From Rhizobium sp. BK602 (GTDB taxonomy: Bacteria; Pseudomonadota; Alphaproteobacteria; Rhizobiales; Rhizobiaceae): DNA of 64,000 nt. The stretch is taken from the NCBI RefSeq assembly GCF_014195095.1, contig NZ_JACIBC010000006.1, positions 310,001 through 374,000 on the forward strand. The letters are read 5' to 3'. Shown in pieces: positions 35,293 through 43,175 of the stretch (positions within the stretch are counted from its first letter, which is position 1; every line of letters starts with the position of its first letter). The position numbers and the translations under genes were made by a program. The notes beneath the pieces were generated by a model that was not told where the DNA came from, searched no databases, and saw only the letters and a program-made list of their open reading frames with translations.

Positions 35293-35978
35293 GGGAAATC
35301 CTGTTCCATGTGATTGAGACGCCATTGTCTCGTTGACGGCGCTGATCATTTCAGACGCTCGCCATTTACGCGAAGCAGGAAGATTTTTTGTGCACCGCAC
35401 TTATGGAAAACTCTTTTGGGTGAGCAGTCGATCACGAACTAATTTTCTATAAACGTGATGGATTTTTGTGCGCCGGCGCTCCTGAATGCATGCGATTTGT
35501 GCATATCGGTGGTGGATTGGCTCTTTCCAGAGCGGATTCGCGGCTTCTATGTCGAGACGATGATGGTCGTTTGCGCCGGACAGAGCGCACGAGGGCGCAT
35601 TCCAGCGTCCCTGATCGTCATATCCGTGACCGCTGCCTATGACGATCCTTTTGCAACCAAGGGAAGATTCGCCCATTCCAAGAAGGCGAGGCGGCATGTT
35701 GGCCTACGGCGAAGCCATTCAGAAATATAGGGAATTACAGAAAAATTCAAAAGAGGCTTTTCAAGTCGAGATTAATCTATAGACTTGATCAAGTTAAGTG
35801 ACCGGTGGGAACATTTCGTGTGATCCCGCGTTGCGCCGGTCACCAAAGATGATTTGCCGCGCCGCCAGTCCGATCCAATATCGGGGCGCGCCGAATCCAG
35901 AAGCAGCGCGTGGGCCTCGGAGAGAGGCCGATCAGTCTTTACATTTATGCGCCGGACTTCAATTGAAAGGAGACAGAC
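35293..35978. other. Long intergenic region upstream of metQ
   Basis: No reading frame in this 686-bp gap has a ribosome site or protein-like composition. It must contain the metQ promoter (left end) and the promoter of the divergent small ORF at 35979 (right end, with AAAGGAG at 35966-35972). I looked for a SAM-II-type riboswitch before metQ and could not build its pseudoknot. The right part around 35730-35800 is AT-rich. Confidence 0.5.
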
Positions 35979-36374
35979 ATGTCGAATGCCTTGCCGCCCC
36001 TTCATGAGGGTCATGCCCCTATCACTCTGCAGCAGCTCTTCCGGGAGGCGCTTTATGCCTTCGAGGAGTGGGATGAGGAAGTCACCGAGCCGATCGTGAT
36101 GTTCGAAGGCCGGCTTGTTCCCATCAGGGCTGTTTTCGAAGCCATGCGCGAATGCACGGACATCGTGCCGAACAACATCGTCTCGGCCGTCACGGAACGG
36201 TTGACCAAGCCCTGGGAAGGCGAAGGTCCGCTGGACACGATGACCTTTTCGACGGCCGCCCGGGTCATGGGCGTTCTCGTCCGTAAGCGGCTTCTGGCCG
36301 TGAACAACGACGTCGATGTCGTGGCCGCCGCTGTTGCCGCGAAGGCGCAGGCAGCGGAAAAAGCCGACCGCTGA
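35979..36374 (+). CDS. Conserved hypothetical protein
   Basis: This 131-residue protein has a strong ribosome site (AAAGGAG) and a terminator immediately after it, so it is very likely a real gene. It is acidic in the N-terminal half (FREALYAFEEWDEEVTEPIV), has a central helical stretch and ends in an Ala-rich tail (VVAAAVAAKAQAAEKADR). No signal peptide, membrane segment or known motif is seen. It is isolated between a long upstream gap and a convergent AhpD-like gene. I do not recognise the family. Confidence 0.7.
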   Translation: MSNALPPLHEGHAPITLQQLFREALYAFEEWDEEVTEPIVMFEGRLVPIRAVFEAMRECTDIVPNNIVSAVTERLTKPWEGEGPLDTMTFSTAARVMGVLVRKRLLAVNNDVDVVAAAVAAKAQAAEKADR

Positions 36375-36399
36375 AAACAGTTCTCGGTCATTCATAGAA

Positions 36400-36431
36400 G
36401 AGCCCGCCGGCCAGCGCCGGCGGGCTCTTTT
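36400..36431. terminator. Bidirectional terminator between convergent genes
   Basis: A perfect 12-bp GC stem (GAGCCCGCCGGC with GCCGGCGGGCTC) and four T lie between the stops at 36374 and 36438. Confidence 0.88.
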
Positions 36432-36437
36432 GCGATA

Positions 36438-36851
36438 TCAGCGCCGGCCGACGTCGAATTCCGGATCGACGGGAATCTGCATGGCAGTCACCAAATGGTT
36501 GGTTTGGCCGGCAAGGCCGATGACGGCGAGCAATTCGCCGTGCTGCGCATCCGTCATGCCCTTCGCCCTGGCGGCGGCGGTATGGGAATGGACGCAATAG
36601 GTGCAGCCGTTTGCCGTGGAAACGGCAATATAGATCATCTCGCGCACCAGCGGATCGAGCGACCCTTCGGCCATCATCACTGCCTTCAGCCCCTCCCAGG
36701 TCCGCTTCAGAAGCGCCGGGTCATTGGCAAGCCCTCGCCAGAAATTGTTGACGAAATCGGATTTCCTGACGGCGCGGATGTCGTCGAACACCGCCTTGAC
36801 CGCCGGGATGGCCTCGGCTTCAGCGTCATCAAGCAATTTGACCGTCGTCAT
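36438..36851 (-). CDS. AhpD-like carboxymuconolactone decarboxylase family protein
   Basis: This 137-residue protein starts at the ATG preceded by AGAGGAG. It has the CMD/AhpD core helix pair with NGCTYCVHSHTAAARAKGM, in which the C-x2-C plus His form the peroxidase/disulfide centre of AhpD-type proteins. Such proteins reduce peroxides or act as antioxidant partners. It is all-alpha with no signal. The longer frame from 36956 lacks family similarity upstream of this start. Confidence 0.85.
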   Translation of the reverse strand: MTTVKLLDDAEAEAIPAVKAVFDDIRAVRKSDFVNNFWRGLANDPALLKRTWEGLKAVMMAEGSLDPLVREMIYIAVSTANGCTYCVHSHTAAARAKGMTDAQHGELLAVIGLAGQTNHLVTAMQIPVDPEFDVGRR

Positions 36852-37108
36852 CGCAAATCTCCTCTCGATCATCCGGACAGATGCGGAAACCATATCGCAT
36901 TCCCGTGCGTTCTTCGCTGGAGCTCGGGCGATGATCACCGCTCTTTTTGTTTGCAAATTTCATCCATATGCGAAAGTAGTATTTACATAAGAAGACATGG
37001 CGCGAGCTGGGGCCTGGTCGAGGCGAGTATAATGCGACGATCCGGGAAGAATTCGGCCTCGGCTGACAATCCGAGAGATCGCCCGGCGGATTTAGAAGGA
37101 GTTTCCCC

Positions 37109-38386
37109 ATGACGCGCATCACCAATCTCCGCGTATTCGACCTGCGCTTTCCGACTTCGCAGAGCCTTGACGGCTCCGATGCGATGAACCCCGATCCGGA
37201 TTATTCCGCCGCCTATGTCGTTCTCGACACCGACAAGCCCGGCCTTGCCGGCCATGGTCTGACCTTCACCATCGGCCGCGGCAACGATATCTGCTGCATG
37301 GCGATCGAGGCGATGCGCCATCTGGTCGTTGGCACGGAGCTTGCGACGGTGCTCGAGAATCCGGGCAAATACTGGCGGCATCTGACCAGCGACAGCCAGC
37401 TGCGCTGGATCGGCCCGGAGAAGGGCGCCATGCATCTGGCCACCGGTGCCGTCGTCAACGCCGTCTGGGACCTGCTCGCCAAGGAGGCCGGCAAGCCCGT
37501 CTGGCGGCTGGTGGCGGAGATGGATGCGGAAAAGATCGCCGATATCGTCGACTACCGCTACATGACCGATGTCCTGACCCGTGACGAGGCTGTCGCCATC
37601 CTGAAGAAGGCCGAGGCCGGCAAGACGGAACGGATCGCCACACTCGAGCGCGAGGGCTATGCCTGCTACACGACCTCGGCCGGCTGGCTCGGCTATGACG
37701 ACGCCAAGCTGCGCCGTCTGTGCCAGGAGGCGATCGATGCCGGCTTCAACCACGTGAAGATGAAGGTCGGCCGCGATCTGGAGGACGATATCCGCCGGCT
37801 CACCATCGCCCGCGAGGTGATCGGCCCCGACCGCTATCTGATGATCGACGCCAACCAGGTCTGGGAAGTCGGCCAGGCGATCGACTGGGTCAACAAGCTC
37901 GCCTTCGCCAAGCCTTTCTTCATCGAGGAACCCACGAGCCCCGACGACGTCGCCGGCCACCGCAAGATCCGCCAGGCCATCGGCCCGGTGAAGGTCGCGA
38001 CCGGCGAGATGTGCCAGAACCGCATCATGTTCAAGCAGTTCATCGCCGAGGGCGCGATCGACATCGTGCAGATCGATTCATGCCGCATGGGCGGGCTGAA
38101 CGAAGTGCTGGCGGTGCTGCTGGTCGCCGCGAAATACGGTCTGCCGGTCTGGCCGCATGCCGGCGGGGTCGGGTTGTGCGAATATGTGCAGCATCTGTCG
38201 ATGATCGACTATCTCGCTGTTTCCGGCACCAAGGACGGCCGCGTGATCGAATATGTCGACCACCTGCACGAACATTTCCTCGATCCTTGCGTGATCCGCG
38301 ACGCCGCCTACATGCCGCCGAGCCTGCCGGGCTTCTCGATCGAGATGAAACCGGAGTCGATTGCGGAGTATACGTTCAAGGGGTGA
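37109..38386 (+). CDS. fucD: L-fuconate dehydratase (enolase superfamily)
   Basis: This 425-residue enzyme begins after AAGGAG and closely follows the Xanthomonas FucD sequence: FPTSQSLDGSDAMNPDPDYS near the N-terminus, the acid/base KMK in HVKMKVGRD, metal ligands in MIDANQ, FIEEPTSPDD and ATGEMCQNR, and the catalytic His in VWPHAGGVGLCE. It dehydrates L-fuconate to 2-keto-3-deoxy-L-fuconate in fucose catabolism. The other pathway genes are not adjacent, so it may serve a related sugar acid. Confidence 0.88.
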   Translation: MTRITNLRVFDLRFPTSQSLDGSDAMNPDPDYSAAYVVLDTDKPGLAGHGLTFTIGRGNDICCMAIEAMRHLVVGTELATVLENPGKYWRHLTSDSQLRWIGPEKGAMHLATGAVVNAVWDLLAKEAGKPVWRLVAEMDAEKIADIVDYRYMTDVLTRDEAVAILKKAEAGKTERIATLEREGYACYTTSAGWLGYDDAKLRRLCQEAIDAGFNHVKMKVGRDLEDDIRRLTIAREVIGPDRYLMIDANQVWEVGQAIDWVNKLAFAKPFFIEEPTSPDDVAGHRKIRQAIGPVKVATGEMCQNRIMFKQFIAEGAIDIVQIDSCRMGGLNEVLAVLLVAAKYGLPVWPHAGGVGLCEYVQHLSMIDYLAVSGTKDGRVIEYVDHLHEHFLDPCVIRDAAYMPPSLPGFSIEMKPESIAEYTFKG

Positions 38387-38479
38387 TTTCTGCGTTCGTT
38401 GGCATTCTCCGGCTTCCGCCGTTTTGTTCGCGGCCGAAGCCGTGCAATATCCCTGCAGGTCTGGCAGGATATTTGGTGC

Positions 38480-39229
38480 ATGCGAGTCGTTTTAACCGTC
38501 GTTTTGACGCTGTTGTCATTCTCCCTTACTGGGCACGCCGAAGCCGCTGCCCGTCGACAGTTCGTCGTGACGGCTTCGAATGGCGATGTGCTGGTTGAGG
38601 CTTTTTCAAGCAGTTCAGGTCCGGCGCGCCCAGCCGTGGTCGTCCTCAGCGGCAGCAAGGGTTTCGCCTCGCCGGCCTATGATGAGCTGGGACGGCGCTT
38701 GGAGGCGACCGGCCTCGACGCCTATCTCGTGCATGTGCTTTCGGCATCCGATGTCGCGACCATCGCCGGCGCGGGCAATGCTCGCGCCAGGATCGGTTAC
38801 TACGCGGCGCGGCTGCCGGACTGGATCGCGAGCGTTCGCGAGGTGGTCTCCTATCTCGACAATCAGCCTCGCCATGCCGGCAGGGTGGGTGTGCTCGGCA
38901 TATCCCTCGGTGCGCAAATCGCGGCTGCCGCTGCCGGCGGGACGACGGGCATCGGCGCGCTCGTGCTTGTCGACGGTGCTTTCCCGGACGGCTATTCGAA
39001 GCCGAGACGCGCGTTGCCGCCGCTCCATATCGTCTGGGGCGGCGCCGACCGGGTCTTTCCCGTCTCGACCGCGGTCGAACTTCAACGGACGGCACAGGAG
39101 CTGGGCGGATCAGCCAGCCTTGATGTTCATAAAGGCGGAGCGCATGATTTCTTTCTGAAATCGGATAGCCAAGCGGCAGCGGCTCATCGCAGCGCCGCCG
39201 ATTTCCTGCTGTCGCAACTATCGAACTAA
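38480..39229 (+). CDS. Secreted alpha/beta hydrolase (dienelactone hydrolase-like)
   Basis: From the ATG at 38480 the protein is 249 residues with a signal peptide (about 1-22, ending HAEA). The hydrolase fold shows the nucleophile elbow GVLGISLGAQIAA, an acidic residue in WGGADRVFP and a His in KGGAHDFFL, forming a probable Ser-Asp-His triad. The upstream frame to 38399 would bury the signal. It is a periplasmic esterase or lactonase of unknown substrate, possibly unrelated to the adjacent fuconate gene. Confidence 0.76.
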   Translation: MRVVLTVVLTLLSFSLTGHAEAAARRQFVVTASNGDVLVEAFSSSSGPARPAVVVLSGSKGFASPAYDELGRRLEATGLDAYLVHVLSASDVATIAGAGNARARIGYYAARLPDWIASVREVVSYLDNQPRHAGRVGVLGISLGAQIAAAAAGGTTGIGALVLVDGAFPDGYSKPRRALPPLHIVWGGADRVFPVSTAVELQRTAQELGGSASLDVHKGGAHDFFLKSDSQAAAAHRSAADFLLSQLSN

Positions 39230-39278
39230 TCCTTGCCCGACACAGGAAGGCGCATATCGATTGTGGCCGTTGAAGCGC

Positions 39279-40832
39279 TCATTTCGAGCGCTTCAACCAG
39301 GCTCGGATGATAGGCACGTCGGCGTCGGTCAATTCATGGCCATGCGGGATGGTCTGCAGGTTCACGGTCGCGCCGCCTTCGCGCAGGCGCTCGGCGAGGG
39401 GCTGCGCATAGGGGCCGTAGTCGTCCTTCTCGCCGGCGATGATCAGCACGTCGGCGTCCGACATGTCGGCCGGCGGCGGATCGGTGAGCACGGCCATGGA
39501 GCGCAGCAGCACGGCGCGGCGGATGACATGCGGCTGCAGCGACAGCATGGCGTTGAGGAGATTGGCGCCGTTCGAATAGCCGATATAGACGATGCGTTCG
39601 GGGTCGAGGCCATAGGCATGGATCGCGCCGTCGATGAAGGCGGCGAAGGCTTCCGCCTCCTTGGCGATATCGGCCTGGTCGAAGGAGAAGGGCGTGATAC
39701 GCCGATACCAGCGCGGCGCCCCTTCCTCCAGAGCCCTGCCGCGGGCGCTGAGCAAGGTCGCCTGCGGATCGATCTTATGGGCGATCGGCATCATGGTGTT
39801 CTCGTTGGCGCCCGAGCCATGCAGCAGGATGAAGATAGTGCCGTCCGGCTCCCGCGGCGTGAAGAAGCGATGGATGAAGGGCAGCTCGCGATAGATGACG
39901 CGCGGCTCGCCGGGCATGGAGAATTGCGGCAGGATGACAGTCAGCTCTGCCAGCCGCTCCGGCCTGTCGTCGGGGGAGAACAGCCGGGTGCCGAGCGTTG
40001 CCTCGGCCTCGTCGACCAGCGGTCCGGGCGCGTCCGTCGCCAGCTCGAACAGGATGCCGCCGGGTTCGCGGACATAGAGCGAGCGGAAATATTTCCGGTC
40101 GTGCATCACGGTCGGCGACGAGTTGATCGCCCGCAGCTCGGCGCCGACGGATTGCAGCTCGGCATCGTCGGCGGCGCGGAACGCGACGTGGTCGACCGTG
40201 CCGGTTCCGGGCGCGCTTGCCCAGAAGCCGCTGGCGTCGCGGATGTCGATGATATCGCCGGGGCCGGAGACGAGGCGGCTGATGGCGCCGTTGACGGCAT
40301 GCGGCGTATAGTTGAAATGCTCGACGAGGAAGCTTTGCGTTTGCTCGGGCGTCTCGCTGAACAGCGTCGCGCCGCGAATGCGCCGGATCGCATGTTCCGG
40401 CGGGATCGTCTCGCTCGCCCACGGCGCGGCGGATTGCAGTTCCCTGGCGCCGACGAGTTTGACGATGACGCCATCCGGGTCCTTCAGGCGCAGGACCGGC
40501 TCGCCGAATTCGTCCGAAGGGCCTTCCGGACGCAGACCGGCGCTGAGCGCGCGCGTCAGCCAGAAGCCGATGCTCGCGGGATCGATGGCGAGCGAGATCT
40601 CGCCGACCTGGCCGACGCCGGCGCGGCCGGGAGCGCCGTCCTCCCAGACGAGGAAGGTGATCAGCGAGCCCGGCGACCCCTTGGCATCGCCATAGAGGAG
40701 ATGAAGCTGCGTCGCGTCTTCGAAGCCGCCGGTGCGCTTGACCAGCCGCAGGCCGAGAAAGCCGACATAGAAATCGACATTCGCCTGTACCTTGCGGGTA
40801 ATCAGCGTGATGTGGTGAATGCCGGCGACCAT
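39279..40832 (-). CDS. Ring-cleaving dioxygenase (VOC) fused to alpha/beta hydrolase
   Basis: This 517-residue protein has two parts. Residues 1 to about 315 are two VOC repeats of the MhqO/LinE-like glyoxalase-dioxygenase family, with IHHITL and DHVAFRA supplying metal-binding His and GGILFELA the Glu. Residues about 320-517 are an MhqD/YodD-type carboxylesterase: LHGSGANENTMM, nucleophile GYSNGANLL, Asp in AGEKDDYGPY, His in PHGHEL. In Bacillus MhqO and MhqD are separate proteins of the quinone-stress regulon. Here one chain could cleave a hydroquinone ring and hydrolyse the product. Confidence 0.86.
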   Translation of the reverse strand: MVAGIHHITLITRKVQANVDFYVGFLGLRLVKRTGGFEDATQLHLLYGDAKGSPGSLITFLVWEDGAPGRAGVGQVGEISLAIDPASIGFWLTRALSAGLRPEGPSDEFGEPVLRLKDPDGVIVKLVGARELQSAAPWASETIPPEHAIRRIRGATLFSETPEQTQSFLVEHFNYTPHAVNGAISRLVSGPGDIIDIRDASGFWASAPGTGTVDHVAFRAADDAELQSVGAELRAINSSPTVMHDRKYFRSLYVREPGGILFELATDAPGPLVDEAEATLGTRLFSPDDRPERLAELTVILPQFSMPGEPRVIYRELPFIHRFFTPREPDGTIFILLHGSGANENTMMPIAHKIDPQATLLSARGRALEEGAPRWYRRITPFSFDQADIAKEAEAFAAFIDGAIHAYGLDPERIVYIGYSNGANLLNAMLSLQPHVIRRAVLLRSMAVLTDPPPADMSDADVLIIAGEKDDYGPYAQPLAERLREGGATVNLQTIPHGHELTDADVPIIRAWLKRSK

Positions 40833-40960
40833 GGGATGCTCCAGAGCGGATTGCAGAACTGGTCGCTATTTAGGGCGGAAGCCGTTTTCAATTCAATGCG
40901 CGGCTCGTGAAGGCAGTGTTCACGAAATGAGTGACATGCGTTGCCGGAGCCTGTCGCCGA

Positions 40961-41179
40961 TCAGGGTGTTTTCGCGGTTTTCCGCTTGGCTTTTGGTTCC
41001 GGTGGCTGCTGCTGCGCCTCTTTTTCGAGGCGAAGCTCGCGCAGGCGCGCCGTCTTGCGGTCGCGCAGCGTCTGTTCGCTGGCCAGGATTTCCTTGACGG
41101 TGGAGTCAAGCTGACTGGCCTTGGCGAGCGAGGCTTGTTTCTTGGAACCGAAAAGATTGTCTTTATTAGGCGGCGCCAT
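40961..41179 (-). CDS. Small basic hypothetical protein
   Basis: This 72-residue protein starts at the ATG preceded by GGAGG six bases upstream; the frame from 41206 has no site. It has no Cys, many Lys, Glu and Gln, and a predicted long amphipathic helix (about 20-55, EILASEQTLRDRKTARLREL) with a basic tail KAKRKTAKTP. It could be a nucleic-acid- or protein-binding helix. I do not recognise a family. Confidence 0.65.
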   Translation of the reverse strand: MAPPNKDNLFGSKKQASLAKASQLDSTVKEILASEQTLRDRKTARLRELRLEKEAQQQPPEPKAKRKTAKTP

Positions 41180-41697
41180 ATTGGCCTCCAGGGTTCGTGT
41201 CGGCATTGGCGTTATTTGCGGGCGTTATTTGCGGATTTGCGCTGGATCAGGGCGCTCGCGGCGGAAGAGCGACTATTGTGTATCGGATAGCGTTCACATT
41301 GGCGATATAATTCTGCGGGCTTCAAAGAAATAAGGCGACGTTCTCACGTAAATTTTGAGAAAACGAAAAGAAAAAATATTGTAAGACCAGCCGGGTTTCA
41401 GTCGAAAAATCGGGAAATTTCAGTCGGAAATTCGAATTTATTTGAACTTCGACAAATGATGAATTTATGTCGTACGGCTGGAATTTTGAGAAATATTTGG
41501 TCGTTTTCGGCGGTTTTCCCGTTTTTCCTTGTGGAAAATTCAGTCATCCGTTATAAACCGCGCATCGATATTGCTGAATGAACTTTGCCGCGACGCACTC
41601 TGCGCGACACTGACGAACTTCCTCTCAAAATCGGTCCGATGTGCCCAGGCGACGTCTGGGTGCGATTCTTATGTGAGTGATTGAAAAGGTCATCGTT
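41180..41697. other. AT-rich leader and promoter region of cspA
   Basis: The 518 bp before cspA has no convincing gene. It is AT-rich (especially 41330-41530), with runs of A and T that may include a cold-shock promoter and long 5' UTR. Cold-shock genes often have long structured leaders; no defined structure could be assigned by eye. AAAAGG at 41684-41689 serves as the ribosome site. Confidence 0.5.
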
Positions 41698-41907
41698 ATG
41701 AGCACAGGTACTGTAAAGTGGTTCAATGCCGCCAAGGGTTTTGGTTTCATTCAGCCGGATGATGGCGCAACGGATGTTTTCGTGCACATTTCCGCAGTCG
41801 AACGCGCTGGCATGAGCAGCCTCCGGGACGGCCAGAAGATCTCCTACGAGCTTGTCAAGGACAAGCGCTCGGGCAAGATGTCGGCTGATCAGCTGGAATC
41901 GCTGTAA
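41698..41907 (+). CDS. cspA: Cold shock protein
   Basis: This 69-residue CSD protein has the RNA-binding motifs KWFNAAKGFGFI (RNP1) and VFVHISAVERAG (RNP2) and the usual single-domain length. It melts RNA secondary structure in the cold or serves as a general RNA chaperone. Rhizobia carry several csp genes; which class this is cannot be told. The start at 41698 gives MSTGTVKWFN; an ATG seven codons earlier lacks a site. A T-rich terminator lies about 65 bp downstream. Confidence 0.96.
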   Translation: MSTGTVKWFNAAKGFGFIQPDDGATDVFVHISAVERAGMSSLRDGQKISYELVKDKRSGKMSADQLESL

Positions 41908-42283
41908 GGCATTTGCTTCCGGTCTTTGACCACGGATGTACTGGCATGGATCGTCGAGGCGATGAAGGAAGAGGTCGGGTTAGCCCGGCCTTTTTTGCGT
42001 TTTGATCACAGGCAAGCTGTGAAGCGAAAGGCCTTGGTTCAGGAGCCGGCTTCTGGCCGAGATGTAGATAATGGTGCGGAAACCGCTTGCGGTATAGGCG
42101 TTACGGCCGTTTGCCTTGCCGGAAATGCCTTCGTGAAGCATTATGCGTGCTCAATCGTTGCCAAGTGCCCGTTTTCACGACGCCGTATAAATTAACCGCA
42201 AAACTCTCGCTTTAGTTGGGATTTCGCGACAATGGCGTGTCAATGGAGATGGTTCCGAAATAGTCAGCTATGAGCTTCTTGCG
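41908..42283. other. Gap after cspA
   Basis: This 376-bp gap has the cspA terminator at its left end and otherwise no convincing gene; a plus-strand frame at 41926 lacks a ribosome site and protein-like composition. The last 100 bp are AT-rich and should hold the promoter of the gene at 42284. Confidence 0.45.
41973..41996 (+). terminator. Rho-independent terminator after cspA
   Basis: GGTCGGG pairs with CCCGGCC (one G-T) around TTAG and is followed by six T. Confidence 0.83.
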
Positions 42284-42991
42284 ATGGCAGCAATCCAATA
42301 TATACGAGCGATCCTTTTGGCTGCTCTATTGATAATAGCGGCGTCCGCTGCTGCCGATCCTCTCAAGTCCCAAGGTGATAATATGAACGCCGATTGGCTC
42401 ATAGCTCCGCACAACGGGATCGGGCGCCTTACTTTCGGCCTCTCACTGGAAGCTGTCGCCTCGATGGAATCCCTTTATGGAAAGCCAAGTCCGCTGAAAT
42501 CTTATGCGTCTGTCGCATCCGATGTGGAAGGGGTAATAGCCCAGTCCGGTACCACCATGCCTGCGGAAACGATGGCCGCGTTGAGAGACGCTGCGGGAAG
42601 CCTGGCCAATTTTGCAACACAGAACTTGACGATGGGACAAACGCCGATCTTGCTCGAATACCGGGATGGCCGCCTTGATGCGGTCACTGTCGAGGCTCGG
42701 CACAAGGAGACAAATTTTGAAGGCAAGCTCGTTTTCACGCTAAGTGCTCTGGAGGTTTTGAAATTGTTCGAACGCGCGAACGGCGCTCCAGGCCGATATC
42801 GCTCGGACGAGGCCGCTTTCGACAATATCGCTGTTTCGCTCTATCAGTTCAGCGTCACGTCATCGAAGGGCGAGGTGCGCGTGATCTCCGAAGTAGACCC
42901 GGATTTTCGGGTGCGTTCCGTGACGCTACGCCGTGAACCTTATCGTCCGGCGGACGAATTGGACCAATTCGTGACTTTTTCTTTCAACTAG
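42284..42991 (+). CDS. Hypothetical protein with signal-like N-terminus
   Basis: This 235-residue protein has a hydrophobic N-terminus (about 8-24, ending SAAAD) consistent with export. The remainder has one notable motif, NGIGRLTFGLSLEAVASM, resembling the GIG-x-x-FGM repeat start seen in some exported and immunity-like proteins, but it is too short to name a family. Mixed alpha/beta composition follows, ending DELDQFVTFSFN. The ribosome site is weak. Context gives no function. Confidence 0.55.
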   Translation: MAAIQYIRAILLAALLIIAASAAADPLKSQGDNMNADWLIAPHNGIGRLTFGLSLEAVASMESLYGKPSPLKSYASVASDVEGVIAQSGTTMPAETMAALRDAAGSLANFATQNLTMGQTPILLEYRDGRLDAVTVEARHKETNFEGKLVFTLSALEVLKLFERANGAPGRYRSDEAAFDNIAVSLYQFSVTSSKGEVRVISEVDPDFRVRSVTLRREPYRPADELDQFVTFSFN

Positions 42992-43175
42992 ACGGGAAGT
43001 CGCAACGGCCTTGTCAAGGCATGGGTATCGCGACCACTAAGATTGCGAGCGCCGAGGGATAGGCGTTGCTGCGACAGCAAGCATTCCGCATTTCGGCTAG
43101 TGGCCGGGGTCCATGACCGGAGCCTTTTGTTATTCCGTCATCCCTGGATGGGGCGCGATGCCTTCCTATACGACC

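Noticed and set aside
35293..35460. Possible SAM-II riboswitch before metQ
   Set aside because: I could not find the conserved pseudoknot pairing or core sequence; only an ordinary promoter-like region is seen.
39261..40910. 549-aa plus-strand frame opposite the dioxygenase-hydrolase fusion
   Set aside because: It is antisense to a protein with two intact catalytic sites and is low-complexity in Arg, Gly and Asp.
41551..41787. 78-aa minus-strand frame across the cspA start
   Set aside because: It overlaps the conserved cold-shock gene and its leader and shows no motif.
41926..42195. 89-aa frame after cspA
   Set aside because: It has no ribosome site, spans the terminator and has no recognisable features.
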